From positions 310,001 through 374,000 of the forward strand of contig CP121321.1 of NCBI GenBank assembly GCA_043585095.1: a stretch of DNA of 64,000 bases, read 5' to 3'. The DNA is from JANQIO01 sp043585095. Its GTDB lineage: Bacteria > Pseudomonadota > Gammaproteobacteria > Pseudomonadales > Halieaceae. Both the position numbers and the translations under genes were made by a program. Within the stretch, counting starts at the first letter, position 1. Every line of letters begins with the position of its first letter. Below are positions 25,652-34,513 of the stretch, piece after piece. The notes under the pieces are model-generated. The model worked only from the letters and a program-made list of their open reading frames with translations, was not told where the DNA came from and did no database searches.

Positions 25652-26551
25652 ATGAATATTCCAGAAGTTGATTTTTCAAGTTACGACGAGAATGACGACG
25701 CTGCGCTGCGTGCGTTGGCAGACGAGTTCAATGCAGCATTAACCGGCGTGGGCTTCCTGTCGCTGCGTAATATCGGCATCGATGAGTCGCTTCGCGATGC
25801 GGTGTTTGAGGCCAGCAAAGCGTTTTTCGCCCAGTCTGACGAAGACAAGCGCAAGCTTGGCTACTCGGACGCGGAAGACAATTTTGGTTATCAGGGTATC
25901 TGTGAGGAAAGCCTGATGCCCGGCAGTGCGCCCGACCTGAAGGAAGCGATGACGCTGCGCGATCTGCAAAAGGCTCGAGACTTTGATTGGCCAGATCTGA
26001 ACTTTCGCGATTTGCTGATGGCATTCAACAAAGATTGCATGCAAGCGGCCTATCGGATTCTGCGCGTGTTTGCTGTGGATCTTGGCGTTGAAAAAGAGTT
26101 CTTTGTGGAAAAACACACTGGCGAAAACGTGACCATGCGTATCCTGCACTACCCACCGCTGCCCAAAGAAAGTGAAGATCAGCTCGGTGCAGGTCCACAC
26201 ACAGACTATGGCATGGTGACCCTGCTGTTTCAGGATATGACCGGTGGGCTGGAAGTGTTGGATCGCGATGGCGTGTGGCAGCCGGTGACGCCGCGCGCTG
26301 GCAATGTGGTGGTGAACTCCGGGGATATGATGGAGCGCTGGACCAACAAGCGCTACCGTTCGTCATTGCACCGGGTCAAGGCGCGCCCCGGCGGAAACGA
26401 TCGCTACTCCATGGCGTTTTTTGTGGACCCGGATTCAGACACGCTGGTGGAGTGCCTGCCCAGCTGCACCGATGCCGGGAATCCCCCGCAGTTCGGTCCC
26501 ACCTCGGCAGGGGAGCATATCCTCGCCAAAATTCAGGCAACCCATGTTTAA
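25652..26551 (+). CDS. Isopenicillin-N-synthase-like Fe(II)/2-oxoglutarate oxygenase
   Basis: A 299-aa enzyme of the DIOX_N/2OG-FeII_Oxy family. The iron ligands are visible as GPHTDYG (H-x-D, about 188-194) and SLHRVKA (distal His), with RYSMAFF supplying the 2OG-binding arginine. The N-terminal DIOX_N domain starts IPEVDFSSYD. It lies 114 bases after puuD and in the same direction, so it may be the last gene of the urate operon. Substrate is unknown; a purine or ureide oxidation is inferred only from position. GTG 25643 is an alternative start. Confidence 0.85.
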   Translation: MNIPEVDFSSYDENDDAALRALADEFNAALTGVGFLSLRNIGIDESLRDAVFEASKAFFAQSDEDKRKLGYSDAEDNFGYQGICEESLMPGSAPDLKEAMTLRDLQKARDFDWPDLNFRDLLMAFNKDCMQAAYRILRVFAVDLGVEKEFFVEKHTGENVTMRILHYPPLPKESEDQLGAGPHTDYGMVTLLFQDMTGGLEVLDRDGVWQPVTPRAGNVVVNSGDMMERWTNKRYRSSLHRVKARPGGNDRYSMAFFVDPDSDTLVECLPSCTDAGNPPQFGPTSAGEHILAKIQATHV

Positions 26552-26608
26552 GCAGCTAGTCGCAACGCTCTCGGATTGAGCAGCGCAGAATCGCTCCTTT
26601 TACTTTTA

Positions 26609-27997
26609 TCAGGGTGTCGTTGGCAGCAGCGGGCCGAGCACGCTTTGGAAGGTGGCCTGTGCGTCATGCGTAAGCGCGTCTTCGTCCAGCCCGGGAAACT
26701 CGTTGTTCGCCCAGATGACGTTGCCCGCTACCACAGTCATATCGACCGGTCCGGATAATCCGACTTTGGCAGGAAAGCTCAGTGGACGATCACCGGCGCC
26801 GACGGACTCAAGACCGCCCAGATCTACAGCAAAAAAGTCAGCGGCCATGCCGACCGCTAGTGTGCCAAGGTCGTAGCGGTTCAGGCAGGCAGCGCCGCCG
26901 GCGGATGCCATACGCAGGAATTCGTAAGGGGCTGGCACCGGGTTGTCCCGCTGCTGCGCTGTCAGGCACTGTAATAGGTAGGCCAGCCGGATATTTTCGC
27001 TCATGCGTGCACCATCGTTAGACGCCTGACCATCCGCTCCCAGGCCGATGCGCACGCCCGCGGCGGCCATAGCCGGAATATCAGTCACCTCAGCACCGAC
27101 GAGAAACACTGGCGCCGGACAGTGGGCTATGCCGGTTTGCGTGCGCGCCAGAGCGTCAATTTCATTTGCGCCGAACTCCCAACCGTGTGCCAGCCAGGTG
27201 TCCGGCCCAACAAAGCCAATCTGCTCGCACCAGTCCAGGCTACGCCGCCCGAAGCGCGCCTCCATTACCGCGTTCTCGCCTTCGCCCAGATGGGTATGCA
27301 GACTGACGCCTCGGTCGCGGGCCAGCGCCGCGGATTCAATAAATGTTTCCGGGTAGGCATTCACCGGCTGACAGGGCGCCACCACGACCTGCCGCATAGA
27401 GCCCGGTGCGGCATCGTGATAGAGATCAATCAGTCGCTCGCAGTCCCGCAAAAACACGTCAGTTGTTTCCAGCATGGCATCGGGAATGGTGCTGCCTTCG
27501 GACTGGGGAAGGGTGTTGCAGCCGCGCCCGGCATGAAAACGCACTCCAAACAGTTCAGCGGCCTCAAACTGGCGATCCACTCGCTGGCTGCCGCCGGCCT
27601 GTGTGTAGTTGTACTGATGGTCAAAGGCGGTCGTACACCCGTGTTTGATGAGATCGGCAAGGCTGACAACGGAGCTGTGATAAATACAGTCCTCGTTGAT
27701 GTGGCAGAAAATGGGGTAGATCGTGTCCAGCCACTCGATCAGCGTCAGCTGGGTCCAGTCGAGGCTCGGTAAATTGCGAACGAAGGCCTGGAAAAAGTGG
27801 TGGTGGGTATTGATCAGTCCTGGATAGCAGGTCAGGCCGGTACAGTCGACGATGTCGACTTCCTCAGTCACCGACAGATTCTGACCAATTTCAAGAATCA
27901 CGCCTTGATCCGTGAGCATGTCGACGTCACGCAGGCAGGTGGCGGCGGCGTCACCGCAGACAAGCTGGCTAAAGCCTTTGAATAGGCGGCGACTCAC
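26609..27997 (-). CDS. ATZ/TRZ-family amidohydrolase, probable purine (guanine/8-oxoguanine) deaminase
   Basis: A 462-aa metallohydrolase, paralogous to the enzyme at 9872-11233: LINTHHHFFQAF, HTHLGEGENA, LAHGWEF and GLGADGQASNDGARM give the expected metal and substrate residues. The start GTG 27997 is chosen because its GTGA overlaps the stop of the upstream gene; a longer frame would run 90 bases into it. No signal peptide, so cytoplasmic. It is the last gene of an operon with a purine permease and an exported adenine-deaminase-like enzyme. Substrate class is inferred from family and neighbours. Confidence 0.75.
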   Translation of the reverse strand: MSRRLFKGFSQLVCGDAAATCLRDVDMLTDQGVILEIGQNLSVTEEVDIVDCTGLTCYPGLINTHHHFFQAFVRNLPSLDWTQLTLIEWLDTIYPIFCHINEDCIYHSSVVSLADLIKHGCTTAFDHQYNYTQAGGSQRVDRQFEAAELFGVRFHAGRGCNTLPQSEGSTIPDAMLETTDVFLRDCERLIDLYHDAAPGSMRQVVVAPCQPVNAYPETFIESAALARDRGVSLHTHLGEGENAVMEARFGRRSLDWCEQIGFVGPDTWLAHGWEFGANEIDALARTQTGIAHCPAPVFLVGAEVTDIPAMAAAGVRIGLGADGQASNDGARMSENIRLAYLLQCLTAQQRDNPVPAPYEFLRMASAGGAACLNRYDLGTLAVGMAADFFAVDLGGLESVGAGDRPLSFPAKVGLSGPVDMTVVAGNVIWANNEFPGLDEDALTHDAQATFQSVLGPLLPTTP

Positions 27998-29124
27998 AAG
28001 GCACTCAAGCGCTGGACGAGCCAGACGGACGACACTATGACGGCAAGTGAAGACAGTGGGATCAAGACGCGTTGCCTCGCCCACTCTTGTTTCAGGGCCC
28101 AGCCCAACAGCAACGCCACTGCGGCAATAAAGCCCAGCTGGCCAATCTCGACACCCACGTTGAATGCCAGCAGCGTTAACAAAAAGTTGCTGGGTTCTAT
28201 ATCCAATGCCTGCAGGGCGGTGGCAAATCCGAGCCCGTGCAGCAGCCCGAACATTAAGATCAACGGCGCTTTGACGATGACTTTACCGGGACGGCGCAGA
28301 TTGCCAATGGCCAGCCACAAAATCGACACTACAATCAGCACCTCCACCCAGTCTGTGGGCACCGGCACCAGTCGGTAGGCGGCCAATCCCAGCGTGATGC
28401 TGTGTGCGACTGTGAACAAGCTGATCAGCAGGACTAACTGCCGCATGCTCCTGGCGCCCAGATATAGGCATAGCAGGAACAGCAAATGATCTAGTCCCAG
28501 CGGCACCACGTGCAGCGCACCCTGAACCGTAAAGCTCCACAGTGATTTGAAATCGACCCCGTTGGCGTCAGCTTGCATTGCGGCGCTGCCGGCGTTGTAA
28601 GCCTGAAAAGCGGCGCTTTGCTGATTTGCGACCAGCAGTCGGGTGCGTCGCTTGTCACCGGCTTCCAGCGTTAGCGCAATGGGTTCTTCGTAAGCAAAGC
28701 TGGAGCGAAAACGTATCGACACCGCTTGTTCCGGGTTGATCTCTGCGCCCACCCGTACGTTGGTCATAGGCCAGGTAAAGCCGCCCGCGAACTGTTCCAG
28801 GCTGTAGCCTTCCGGTGGCGTGACCTGAAGCATACGAGGCACGATGCGTTCATCACCCTGATGGATTTCAATCGAATCCACTAGCGTCTGCCAGTGCGCC
28901 AGATAGTCAGGAGCGCTCAGTGCATCCTCGCCCAGTCCAGACAGTCTGAAATAGGACTCTGGGCCGCCAAGCTGTCGCTGCAGATCCATCTGCATTGCCA
29001 GCGTCAGCGTCCCATTGGCGTCGATGCTGCCCCGCACCTCACTCATATTCATCAGGTGCGCGTTAGCGGTGCCTGCTAGCAGGCACAGCAGTAGCGCCAG
29101 GGCGGCGAGCGATCTACCAGACAA
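27994..29124 (-). CDS. HupE/UreJ-family membrane protein
   Basis: A 376-aa protein with a signal peptide (about 1-22, GTANAH). A periplasmic beta-type domain (about 23-200) is followed by six or so membrane helices. The helices carry GLDHLLFLLCLYLGA (about 218-232), SLFTVAHSITL and LLHGLGFA, the HupE/UreJ type-2 pattern. Family members are implicated in nickel or cobalt transport. It overlaps the exported deaminase-like gene by 11 bases and the amidohydrolase by 4, so it is part of a purine operon. Supplying metal to the neighbouring metalloenzyme is an inference. Confidence 0.8.
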   Translation of the reverse strand: MSGRSLAALALLLCLLAGTANAHLMNMSEVRGSIDANGTLTLAMQMDLQRQLGGPESYFRLSGLGEDALSAPDYLAHWQTLVDSIEIHQGDERIVPRMLQVTPPEGYSLEQFAGGFTWPMTNVRVGAEINPEQAVSIRFRSSFAYEEPIALTLEAGDKRRTRLLVANQQSAAFQAYNAGSAAMQADANGVDFKSLWSFTVQGALHVVPLGLDHLLFLLCLYLGARSMRQLVLLISLFTVAHSITLGLAAYRLVPVPTDWVEVLIVVSILWLAIGNLRRPGKVIVKAPLILMFGLLHGLGFATALQALDIEPSNFLLTLLAFNVGVEIGQLGFIAAVALLLGWALKQEWARQRVLIPLSSLAVIVSSVWLVQRLSAL

Positions 29125-31072
29125 CAGGATGCGTCTTGCCGTTAGTCACGTTTACGAAGCCGCCAGGATTGCCTTCATAGGGAGCGACCAATTGCCACTT
29201 CCAGGGTGAGGCGGTCAGGAAGGCGAAGCGCATCCGCTCAGGCAGACCTGGAGCGCCAATCCATTCCATGGCATCCGCCGCTGCAAAGAGTGCTTCCACT
29301 TCTGCCGCAACTTCCTCCACGGGGCGCGCCGTCATCAGGCCACCGATATCCAGAGTGACGGTGGCGACGACTTTACCGCCGCTGACCAATGCCCAGCCGC
29401 CATCCAGCTCCGCAACGGTATTGGTGGCCAGGGCCATAGCGGCATCATCATTGCCTACTGCCCAGATGTTATGAATGTCATGCATCTGCGAGCTGGCCAG
29501 CGCGGAGCCCGGAGTTTTGGGCCCCACGTTGCGCCAGAACATTTTCGACACCGACGTTTTGCCGAGATAGCGGTCGGTAACGGAGACTTTGACGATACTG
29601 CGATCCGTATCGGGTAACACGACACCGTTAGTTACCGGCAACGTGTCCTGAATGAACTCGGGATCGAAGTAAAACGGCTCCAATAAGGCGACGTTGACGC
29701 TGTCGCGTCCGGCCGGCGCGCTGATCTCGAAATCACTCGCCTTGACCTTTCGCTCAAACGCCATGGTTTTGTAGGCCCAGTCCGGATATTTCACTTCCGG
29801 TATCGGCAGCAGGTACTCCGTGCCCTTGCTGGCGAGCCTGCCATTGGCAAACACGCGGGTAATGGAGACGGTTTCAGGGTTGTCCAGCAGGACGACGTCG
29901 GCGTAGCGGCCTGGGGCGAGCGAACCCACGAGATGGTCTATGTGGAAATGTCGCGCGGTATTGTAGCTGCCCATCAAATAAGCCGTTTTTGCAGGAACGC
30001 CGGACTCGATAGCCAGGCGAATGTTGTAATCCATGGAGCCCAATTGGACCGTGGCGGCGACATCGCGATCGTCCGTGGTAACGGAGATGTTGCCCCAATC
30101 TTCAATGCCCTCTGCCAGCAGCTTTTCAAAAAGCGGCCGAGTAGCGCTGGTGCGAACTTCCAGAAAGACACCGCGCCGGACCTTCTCAAGCCCCTCGTCG
30201 GCCAGGCGGACTTCGTGATCGGAAGACAGGCCTGCGGCCGCGAAGGCGTTGATTTCAGCAATGCTGCGCAGTCCACTGCCGTGGCCCTCGACGACGCCGC
30301 GTTGATCCCAGGTCGCCTGAATCATCTCCCAAATACGCTGGCTACCCGGTGCGCCCGGGTTGCTTACCGCGGGCCAGTCCATGACCTCGCCCAGAGCGAC
30401 CACGCGCAGATCCTGCGCCAGGAAGTCGTGCATTTCGGTGTAGCCGTAGTAGCCGCCGCCACGCTCATACACGGTTGGTGGGGTTGCTGAACCGACCGCC
30501 GGAAAAATTTTCAATGGGCTGCCGGCGTCTTCCGCCATTAGCCAGAAGTTCACGTTGTTGTTGCCTATCACATTCGATATTTCGTGAGAGCCTTCAACGG
30601 TCCAGGTATTGCCTCTGGGAATGACCAGGGCGGCCTCATACTCGGGCGTCAGGTAGCTGCTCTCGATGTGCTTGTGGGATTCACCAAAGCCTGGCACGGC
30701 CCACTCGCCTGATGCGTCTATGGTTTTTTTAGTTTTACCGGGGTAGGTGCCGGTGTCGCCTACCCAGGCGATGCGCCCTTCGGTAATCACGATGTCTTGC
30801 CCGGCTTGCCACTCTGCCGTAAACACGTTGAGCAGGGTGACGTTGCTGATAATCAAGTCAGCGGGTTCGCGAGCGAGGGCCACCTGTATCAGCGCTTGCC
30901 GGGTATGTACTTCTTCCCTCAGCACCATTGGCTTGTCGTCAGGTTTGTTGTCACCCGCAAACGCAAGGGGCAAAGCCAACGCCAGCATTAGCGCGATAGC
31001 GAATACCTGAACGACCACGCTTATCGAGCCGCGCGCTTCGCTGCAGTCTGCTGCTGTCTTGGATTTATACAT
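29114..31072 (-). CDS. Exported adenine-deaminase (AdeC) family amidohydrolase
   Basis: A 652-aa protein with a long n-region and signal peptide (about 1-40, cleavage after LPLAFA). The AdeC layout follows: EWAVPGFGESHKHIESSYL (HxH and following Glu), WTVEGSHEISNVIG, GLSSDHEV, VTTDDRD, and QMHDIHNIWAVGNDD in the C-terminal domain. These keep most residues of the AdeC consensus. Bacterial AdeC enzymes are cytoplasmic, so export to the periplasm is unusual. Strong ribosome site AAGGAGAG precedes ATG 31072. It lies between an AzgA-like permease and HupE/UreJ genes; adenine-to-hypoxanthine conversion before uptake is inferred. Confidence 0.8.
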   Translation of the reverse strand: MYKSKTAADCSEARGSISVVVQVFAIALMLALALPLAFAGDNKPDDKPMVLREEVHTRQALIQVALAREPADLIISNVTLLNVFTAEWQAGQDIVITEGRIAWVGDTGTYPGKTKKTIDASGEWAVPGFGESHKHIESSYLTPEYEAALVIPRGNTWTVEGSHEISNVIGNNNVNFWLMAEDAGSPLKIFPAVGSATPPTVYERGGGYYGYTEMHDFLAQDLRVVALGEVMDWPAVSNPGAPGSQRIWEMIQATWDQRGVVEGHGSGLRSIAEINAFAAAGLSSDHEVRLADEGLEKVRRGVFLEVRTSATRPLFEKLLAEGIEDWGNISVTTDDRDVAATVQLGSMDYNIRLAIESGVPAKTAYLMGSYNTARHFHIDHLVGSLAPGRYADVVLLDNPETVSITRVFANGRLASKGTEYLLPIPEVKYPDWAYKTMAFERKVKASDFEISAPAGRDSVNVALLEPFYFDPEFIQDTLPVTNGVVLPDTDRSIVKVSVTDRYLGKTSVSKMFWRNVGPKTPGSALASSQMHDIHNIWAVGNDDAAMALATNTVAELDGGWALVSGGKVVATVTLDIGGLMTARPVEEVAAEVEALFAAADAMEWIGAPGLPERMRFAFLTASPWKWQLVAPYEGNPGGFVNVTNGKTHPVVW

Positions 31073-31119
31073 GTATCTCTCCTTCCTGATTGCTGCTCTG
31101 TTTCAACAACAGGACAGCG

Positions 31120-32490
31120 CTATACCGCAAATACGTAATAGGCCGCGAAGGCCACGCCGAGTATGTAGGCCAGCGCATGGACTTCTCGCGCTCTGCCTGT
31201 GAAGGCCATGCCGCCGATGTAAATGATCAGGCCAAGGGCCATGCCGTCGCCGATGGATGTCACCGCCATCAGCACAAAGGTGAGTGTTGCAGCGCCGCCG
31301 GCGACGGTGTCGGTGAAGTCGATGGACTTTACTTCGCCGAACATGAGCAGGCCGATAAATACCAGTGCGGGAGCGGTCGCCTGTGCGGGAATAATTACCA
31401 CCAGTGGATTGATGAACACCGCAAGGAAAAACATCAGTCCGACAAAAATGGCGACCAGTCCAGTGCGTCCGCCGGTTTCGATACCCGCGGCCGACTCCCC
31501 GAAGCAGTTGGTTGTCGATGTGCCAGCGATGGAGGCCCCGATGGTGGCAAGGGCGTCAGCAGACAGGGCTTTGTTGGGGTTGAGCATATCGCCGTTTTCG
31601 TCGACGAGGTCTGCGCGCTGGCAAAGCGCGTTCATTGCCGCAAGGGAGCTGAACAAATCCATAAAAACCAGAGACGTTAGCACCGGAAAGGCTTGCGGAA
31701 AGTGGGACCAGAGATAGGCGATGTCCAATGCCATCCACAGGCTGGAGATATTGGCTGGGCTGGCGATAACCGCTTCAGGTAAGGGCGTCAGGCTGCCGCG
31801 CTCGCCGGGTATGAACAGACCGATGATCGTAAAAAGCGCAATGCACAGAATGATGGCGCCGGGAATCTTGCGAGCCATCAGGCCGATGACCAGTGGAATA
31901 CCCAGCAGCGGCAGCAACACAGAGGGTTCGGTGATATCACCTACGGTGATGAGCAGCGGGTCGGGGCCGCGCACTAGAATGCCGGCACCTTTGAGCCCAA
32001 TGAACATGATGAATAGCCCAATACCCGCCGTCATCGCGCTCTTGAGCGCGCTGGGATAGGAGACCAGCAGCATCCTGCGAATACCGGTGAGGGTCAGGAA
32101 CAGGAAGAACACACCGCTCCAGAACACCATCCCCAACGCGGCTTCCCAGGGCACCCCCATGGCAATGATGATGGTATAGGCCACCAAGGCGTTCGCCCCC
32201 ATACCGGGCGCCTGGGCGATGGGTAGATTCGCCATCAGTCCCATCAATATGGAAAAGGTGCCTGCTACCAGCGCCGTTACGGTGAGCACCTGCGCGCGGT
32301 CCATGCCGGCATCGGACATGATGATGGGGTGAACAGCCAACACATAGGACATGGTGGCAAAGGTAGTCAGCGCGGCCAGAAATTCCACGCGCAGGCTGCT
32401 GCCTCGCTCACTGATGCGGAACCATTCATCTAAACGTGTCGCGAACCACGCTGGTGCTTTATTGCTGCCTACTGCGATGTCCTGTCCCAA
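31120..32490 (-). CDS. AzgA-type hypoxanthine/guanine permease (NCS2)
   Basis: A 456-aa transporter with about 12-14 membrane segments. It shows the AzgA-group motifs PGMGANALVAYTI (about 92-104), a TSTTNCFGESAAGIETGGRTGL segment (about 325-346; broken here from longer conserved text), and LASITFVL-type final helices. These permeases import hypoxanthine, guanine and adenine with protons. It is the first gene of the minus-strand operon; 47 bases separate it from the exported AdeC-like gene. It would take up the product of that enzyme. Confidence 0.88.
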   Translation of the reverse strand: MGQDIAVGSNKAPAWFATRLDEWFRISERGSSLRVEFLAALTTFATMSYVLAVHPIIMSDAGMDRAQVLTVTALVAGTFSILMGLMANLPIAQAPGMGANALVAYTIIIAMGVPWEAALGMVFWSGVFFLFLTLTGIRRMLLVSYPSALKSAMTAGIGLFIMFIGLKGAGILVRGPDPLLITVGDITEPSVLLPLLGIPLVIGLMARKIPGAIILCIALFTIIGLFIPGERGSLTPLPEAVIASPANISSLWMALDIAYLWSHFPQAFPVLTSLVFMDLFSSLAAMNALCQRADLVDENGDMLNPNKALSADALATIGASIAGTSTTNCFGESAAGIETGGRTGLVAIFVGLMFFLAVFINPLVVIIPAQATAPALVFIGLLMFGEVKSIDFTDTVAGGAATLTFVLMAVTSIGDGMALGLIIYIGGMAFTGRAREVHALAYILGVAFAAYYVFAV

Positions 32491-32683
32491 GTTGGTGCGC
32501 CTACTCTGTTTTTTTGAGGCATAAGCCCGAACGGAATAGGCAGCAAGTTCTGTACCAAGCCTTTAATTACAGGACTCTTGCCCTTTTGTGTGGTCGCCCA
32601 ACATCCCGGCAGGGTTTGGCCCACGATTTGCATCCTCATCAGGGCATTTCACATCGCGCTGGTGCGCAGGGAAACAACACATC

Positions 32684-34495
32684 ATGGACGTTTTGGGATC
32701 ACACTTGGCACCCACTGCCGATGAGCTGACCAGGCTGGCTGCTGTGGCCCAGGGCCAGCAGCCCGCTGATTTAATACTGCGTGGTGGTCAGGTGCTGAGT
32801 CTGCACAGCGCTGAGATTGTGCCCCGGGACGTGGTGATCAGTGGGCGGCTCATCGCCGCGCTCACCCCGCATGGCCACATGAAAGACTGCCTGCAGGAAG
32901 TCGATGTATCCGGCCGCTATATTGCGCCGACGCTAATCGATACCCATCTGCATATCGAATACAGTCTGTTAACGCCGGGTGAGTTTGCCCGCTGCGTGGT
33001 GCCGCGGGGGACCGGGCTGGTGCTTGCTGACCCCAACTGTATTGGCAACGTCATGGGCGCGACCGCAATGGACTGGGCGGGCCAAACTGGCACCCCGCTG
33101 CGAATACTGCAGCAGATATCCAGCCGTATTCCGCGCTCGCCAGAGCTCGAGCTCGGGGGTGCGGAAGTAACCGAACAGGAGCAACTGGAACGCCTGGCGC
33201 AATCCCACGCGGTAAGCGTGGGTGAATCAACGCCTTTTGGATTCGATGAGCGTGCCGCGCGCATGCAGGCGCAATCGATTGCCTCGGGGCGTCGCAACAC
33301 CGGGCACACTGCGCGTGTCAGCGACGAGCTGCTTTGGGGCTACGCGGCGTCAGGTATCTCCGATGATCACAACGCCTTTACGCCGGACGAGGTGCTGGAT
33401 CGGGTGCGCCTGGGCATGATGATTACCGTCATGGCTGGCTCGATGAATGACAATATTCCGGAAGTGTTCTCCAGCCCCGAGCAGCTTGAGGGCGGCTTTC
33501 GACACTTCTCCTTTTGTGCAGATGATCGTCACGTCGACGATCTGCACCGCATCGGCCACATCGACCACCATGTCCGCGCTGCAATTGCAGAGGGCGTGCC
33601 GGTTCTGGAGGCCTGGCGCATGGCAAGCCTCAACGCCGCGGCCTTCTATCGTCTGGATCATTTGTTGGGCTCGGTAACCCCCTGCCGTCTGGCTGACATC
33701 ATGGTGCTGGATCGTCTGGAGGATTGTGCGCCGGAGCAGGTCTACCTTAACGGCAAGCTGGTCGCAGAGAACGGCAAAAGTCTGTTCGATAACCCCGACA
33801 GCATCCCCGATATGTTGTATGGCACGGTTAAGCTGGCGCCTCACTTTGGCGCCGACGCCTTTCGTGTGCCGGCGGATGCCGCCGAGGATGAAGTCGCCGT
33901 GGTACGCGCCATGGAAATGTACGATGGCTATTTCAAGCGTGCCTTTGAAGCAGAGCTACCCGTTGTCGATGGTGACGTGTGTCCGGACCCCGCTGCGGAT
34001 GTCGCCAAAATCTCAGTAATTGATCGCCACCATGCCAGCGACACGCGAGCCTGTGGCTTTGTAAAAGGCTTCGGTCTGAAGTCAGGCGCGATTGCTGGAA
34101 CCACCAACTGTGAGAACCAGAATCTGGTGGTCGTTGGTACCAACAATGCCGATATGGCCGCCGCAGCAGAAGCTCTCCGCGAGTTGGGGGGTGGCTATGT
34201 GGCGGTTCAGGACGGCAAAGTCCTGGCGCAGCTGCCGCTGCCTGTTGCAGGCATCATGTCTGACAAGCCCTGGGAGGCAGTCCTCAAAGAGTCCGACGCC
34301 GTCGATGCCGCGGCGCGCGAGTTGGGCTGCACCATGCATAGCCCATTCATGATTTTGGCCTTTGTTGGCCTGGCCGGGGTGCCTGATTACGGGCTCACTG
34401 AAAAGGGTCTTATCGACGCACCCAGCCAGAGCTTTATTCCGGTAGTGGTCTGTTGCCGCTGCCCGCAGCACATACACGATATCAATTCGAATTAA
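32684..34495 (+). CDS. Divergent adenine-deaminase (AdeC) family protein lacking several catalytic residues
   Basis: A 603-aa protein with the full AdeC layout and no signal peptide. HxH is kept (IDTHLHIEYS), as is CADDRHVDD and the C-terminal domain (GGGYVAVQDGKVLA, AGIMSDKPWE). Three family motifs are altered: DPHE is DPNC, SDHE is DDHN, and the SHDSHN-type motif is NCENQN. It may therefore use another metal arrangement or chemistry. ATG 32684 is chosen over an upstream in-frame ATG (32588) because the CAGGG site and family alignment start there. It heads an operon with a flavoprotein and an ADA-family enzyme. Confidence 0.8.
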   Translation: MDVLGSHLAPTADELTRLAAVAQGQQPADLILRGGQVLSLHSAEIVPRDVVISGRLIAALTPHGHMKDCLQEVDVSGRYIAPTLIDTHLHIEYSLLTPGEFARCVVPRGTGLVLADPNCIGNVMGATAMDWAGQTGTPLRILQQISSRIPRSPELELGGAEVTEQEQLERLAQSHAVSVGESTPFGFDERAARMQAQSIASGRRNTGHTARVSDELLWGYAASGISDDHNAFTPDEVLDRVRLGMMITVMAGSMNDNIPEVFSSPEQLEGGFRHFSFCADDRHVDDLHRIGHIDHHVRAAIAEGVPVLEAWRMASLNAAAFYRLDHLLGSVTPCRLADIMVLDRLEDCAPEQVYLNGKLVAENGKSLFDNPDSIPDMLYGTVKLAPHFGADAFRVPADAAEDEVAVVRAMEMYDGYFKRAFEAELPVVDGDVCPDPAADVAKISVIDRHHASDTRACGFVKGFGLKSGAIAGTTNCENQNLVVVGTNNADMAAAAEALRELGGGYVAVQDGKVLAQLPLPVAGIMSDKPWEAVLKESDAVDAAARELGCTMHSPFMILAFVGLAGVPDYGLTEKGLIDAPSQSFIPVVVCCRCPQHIHDINSN

Positions 34496-34513
34496 AGTAA
34501 TCAGGAAAACGAC

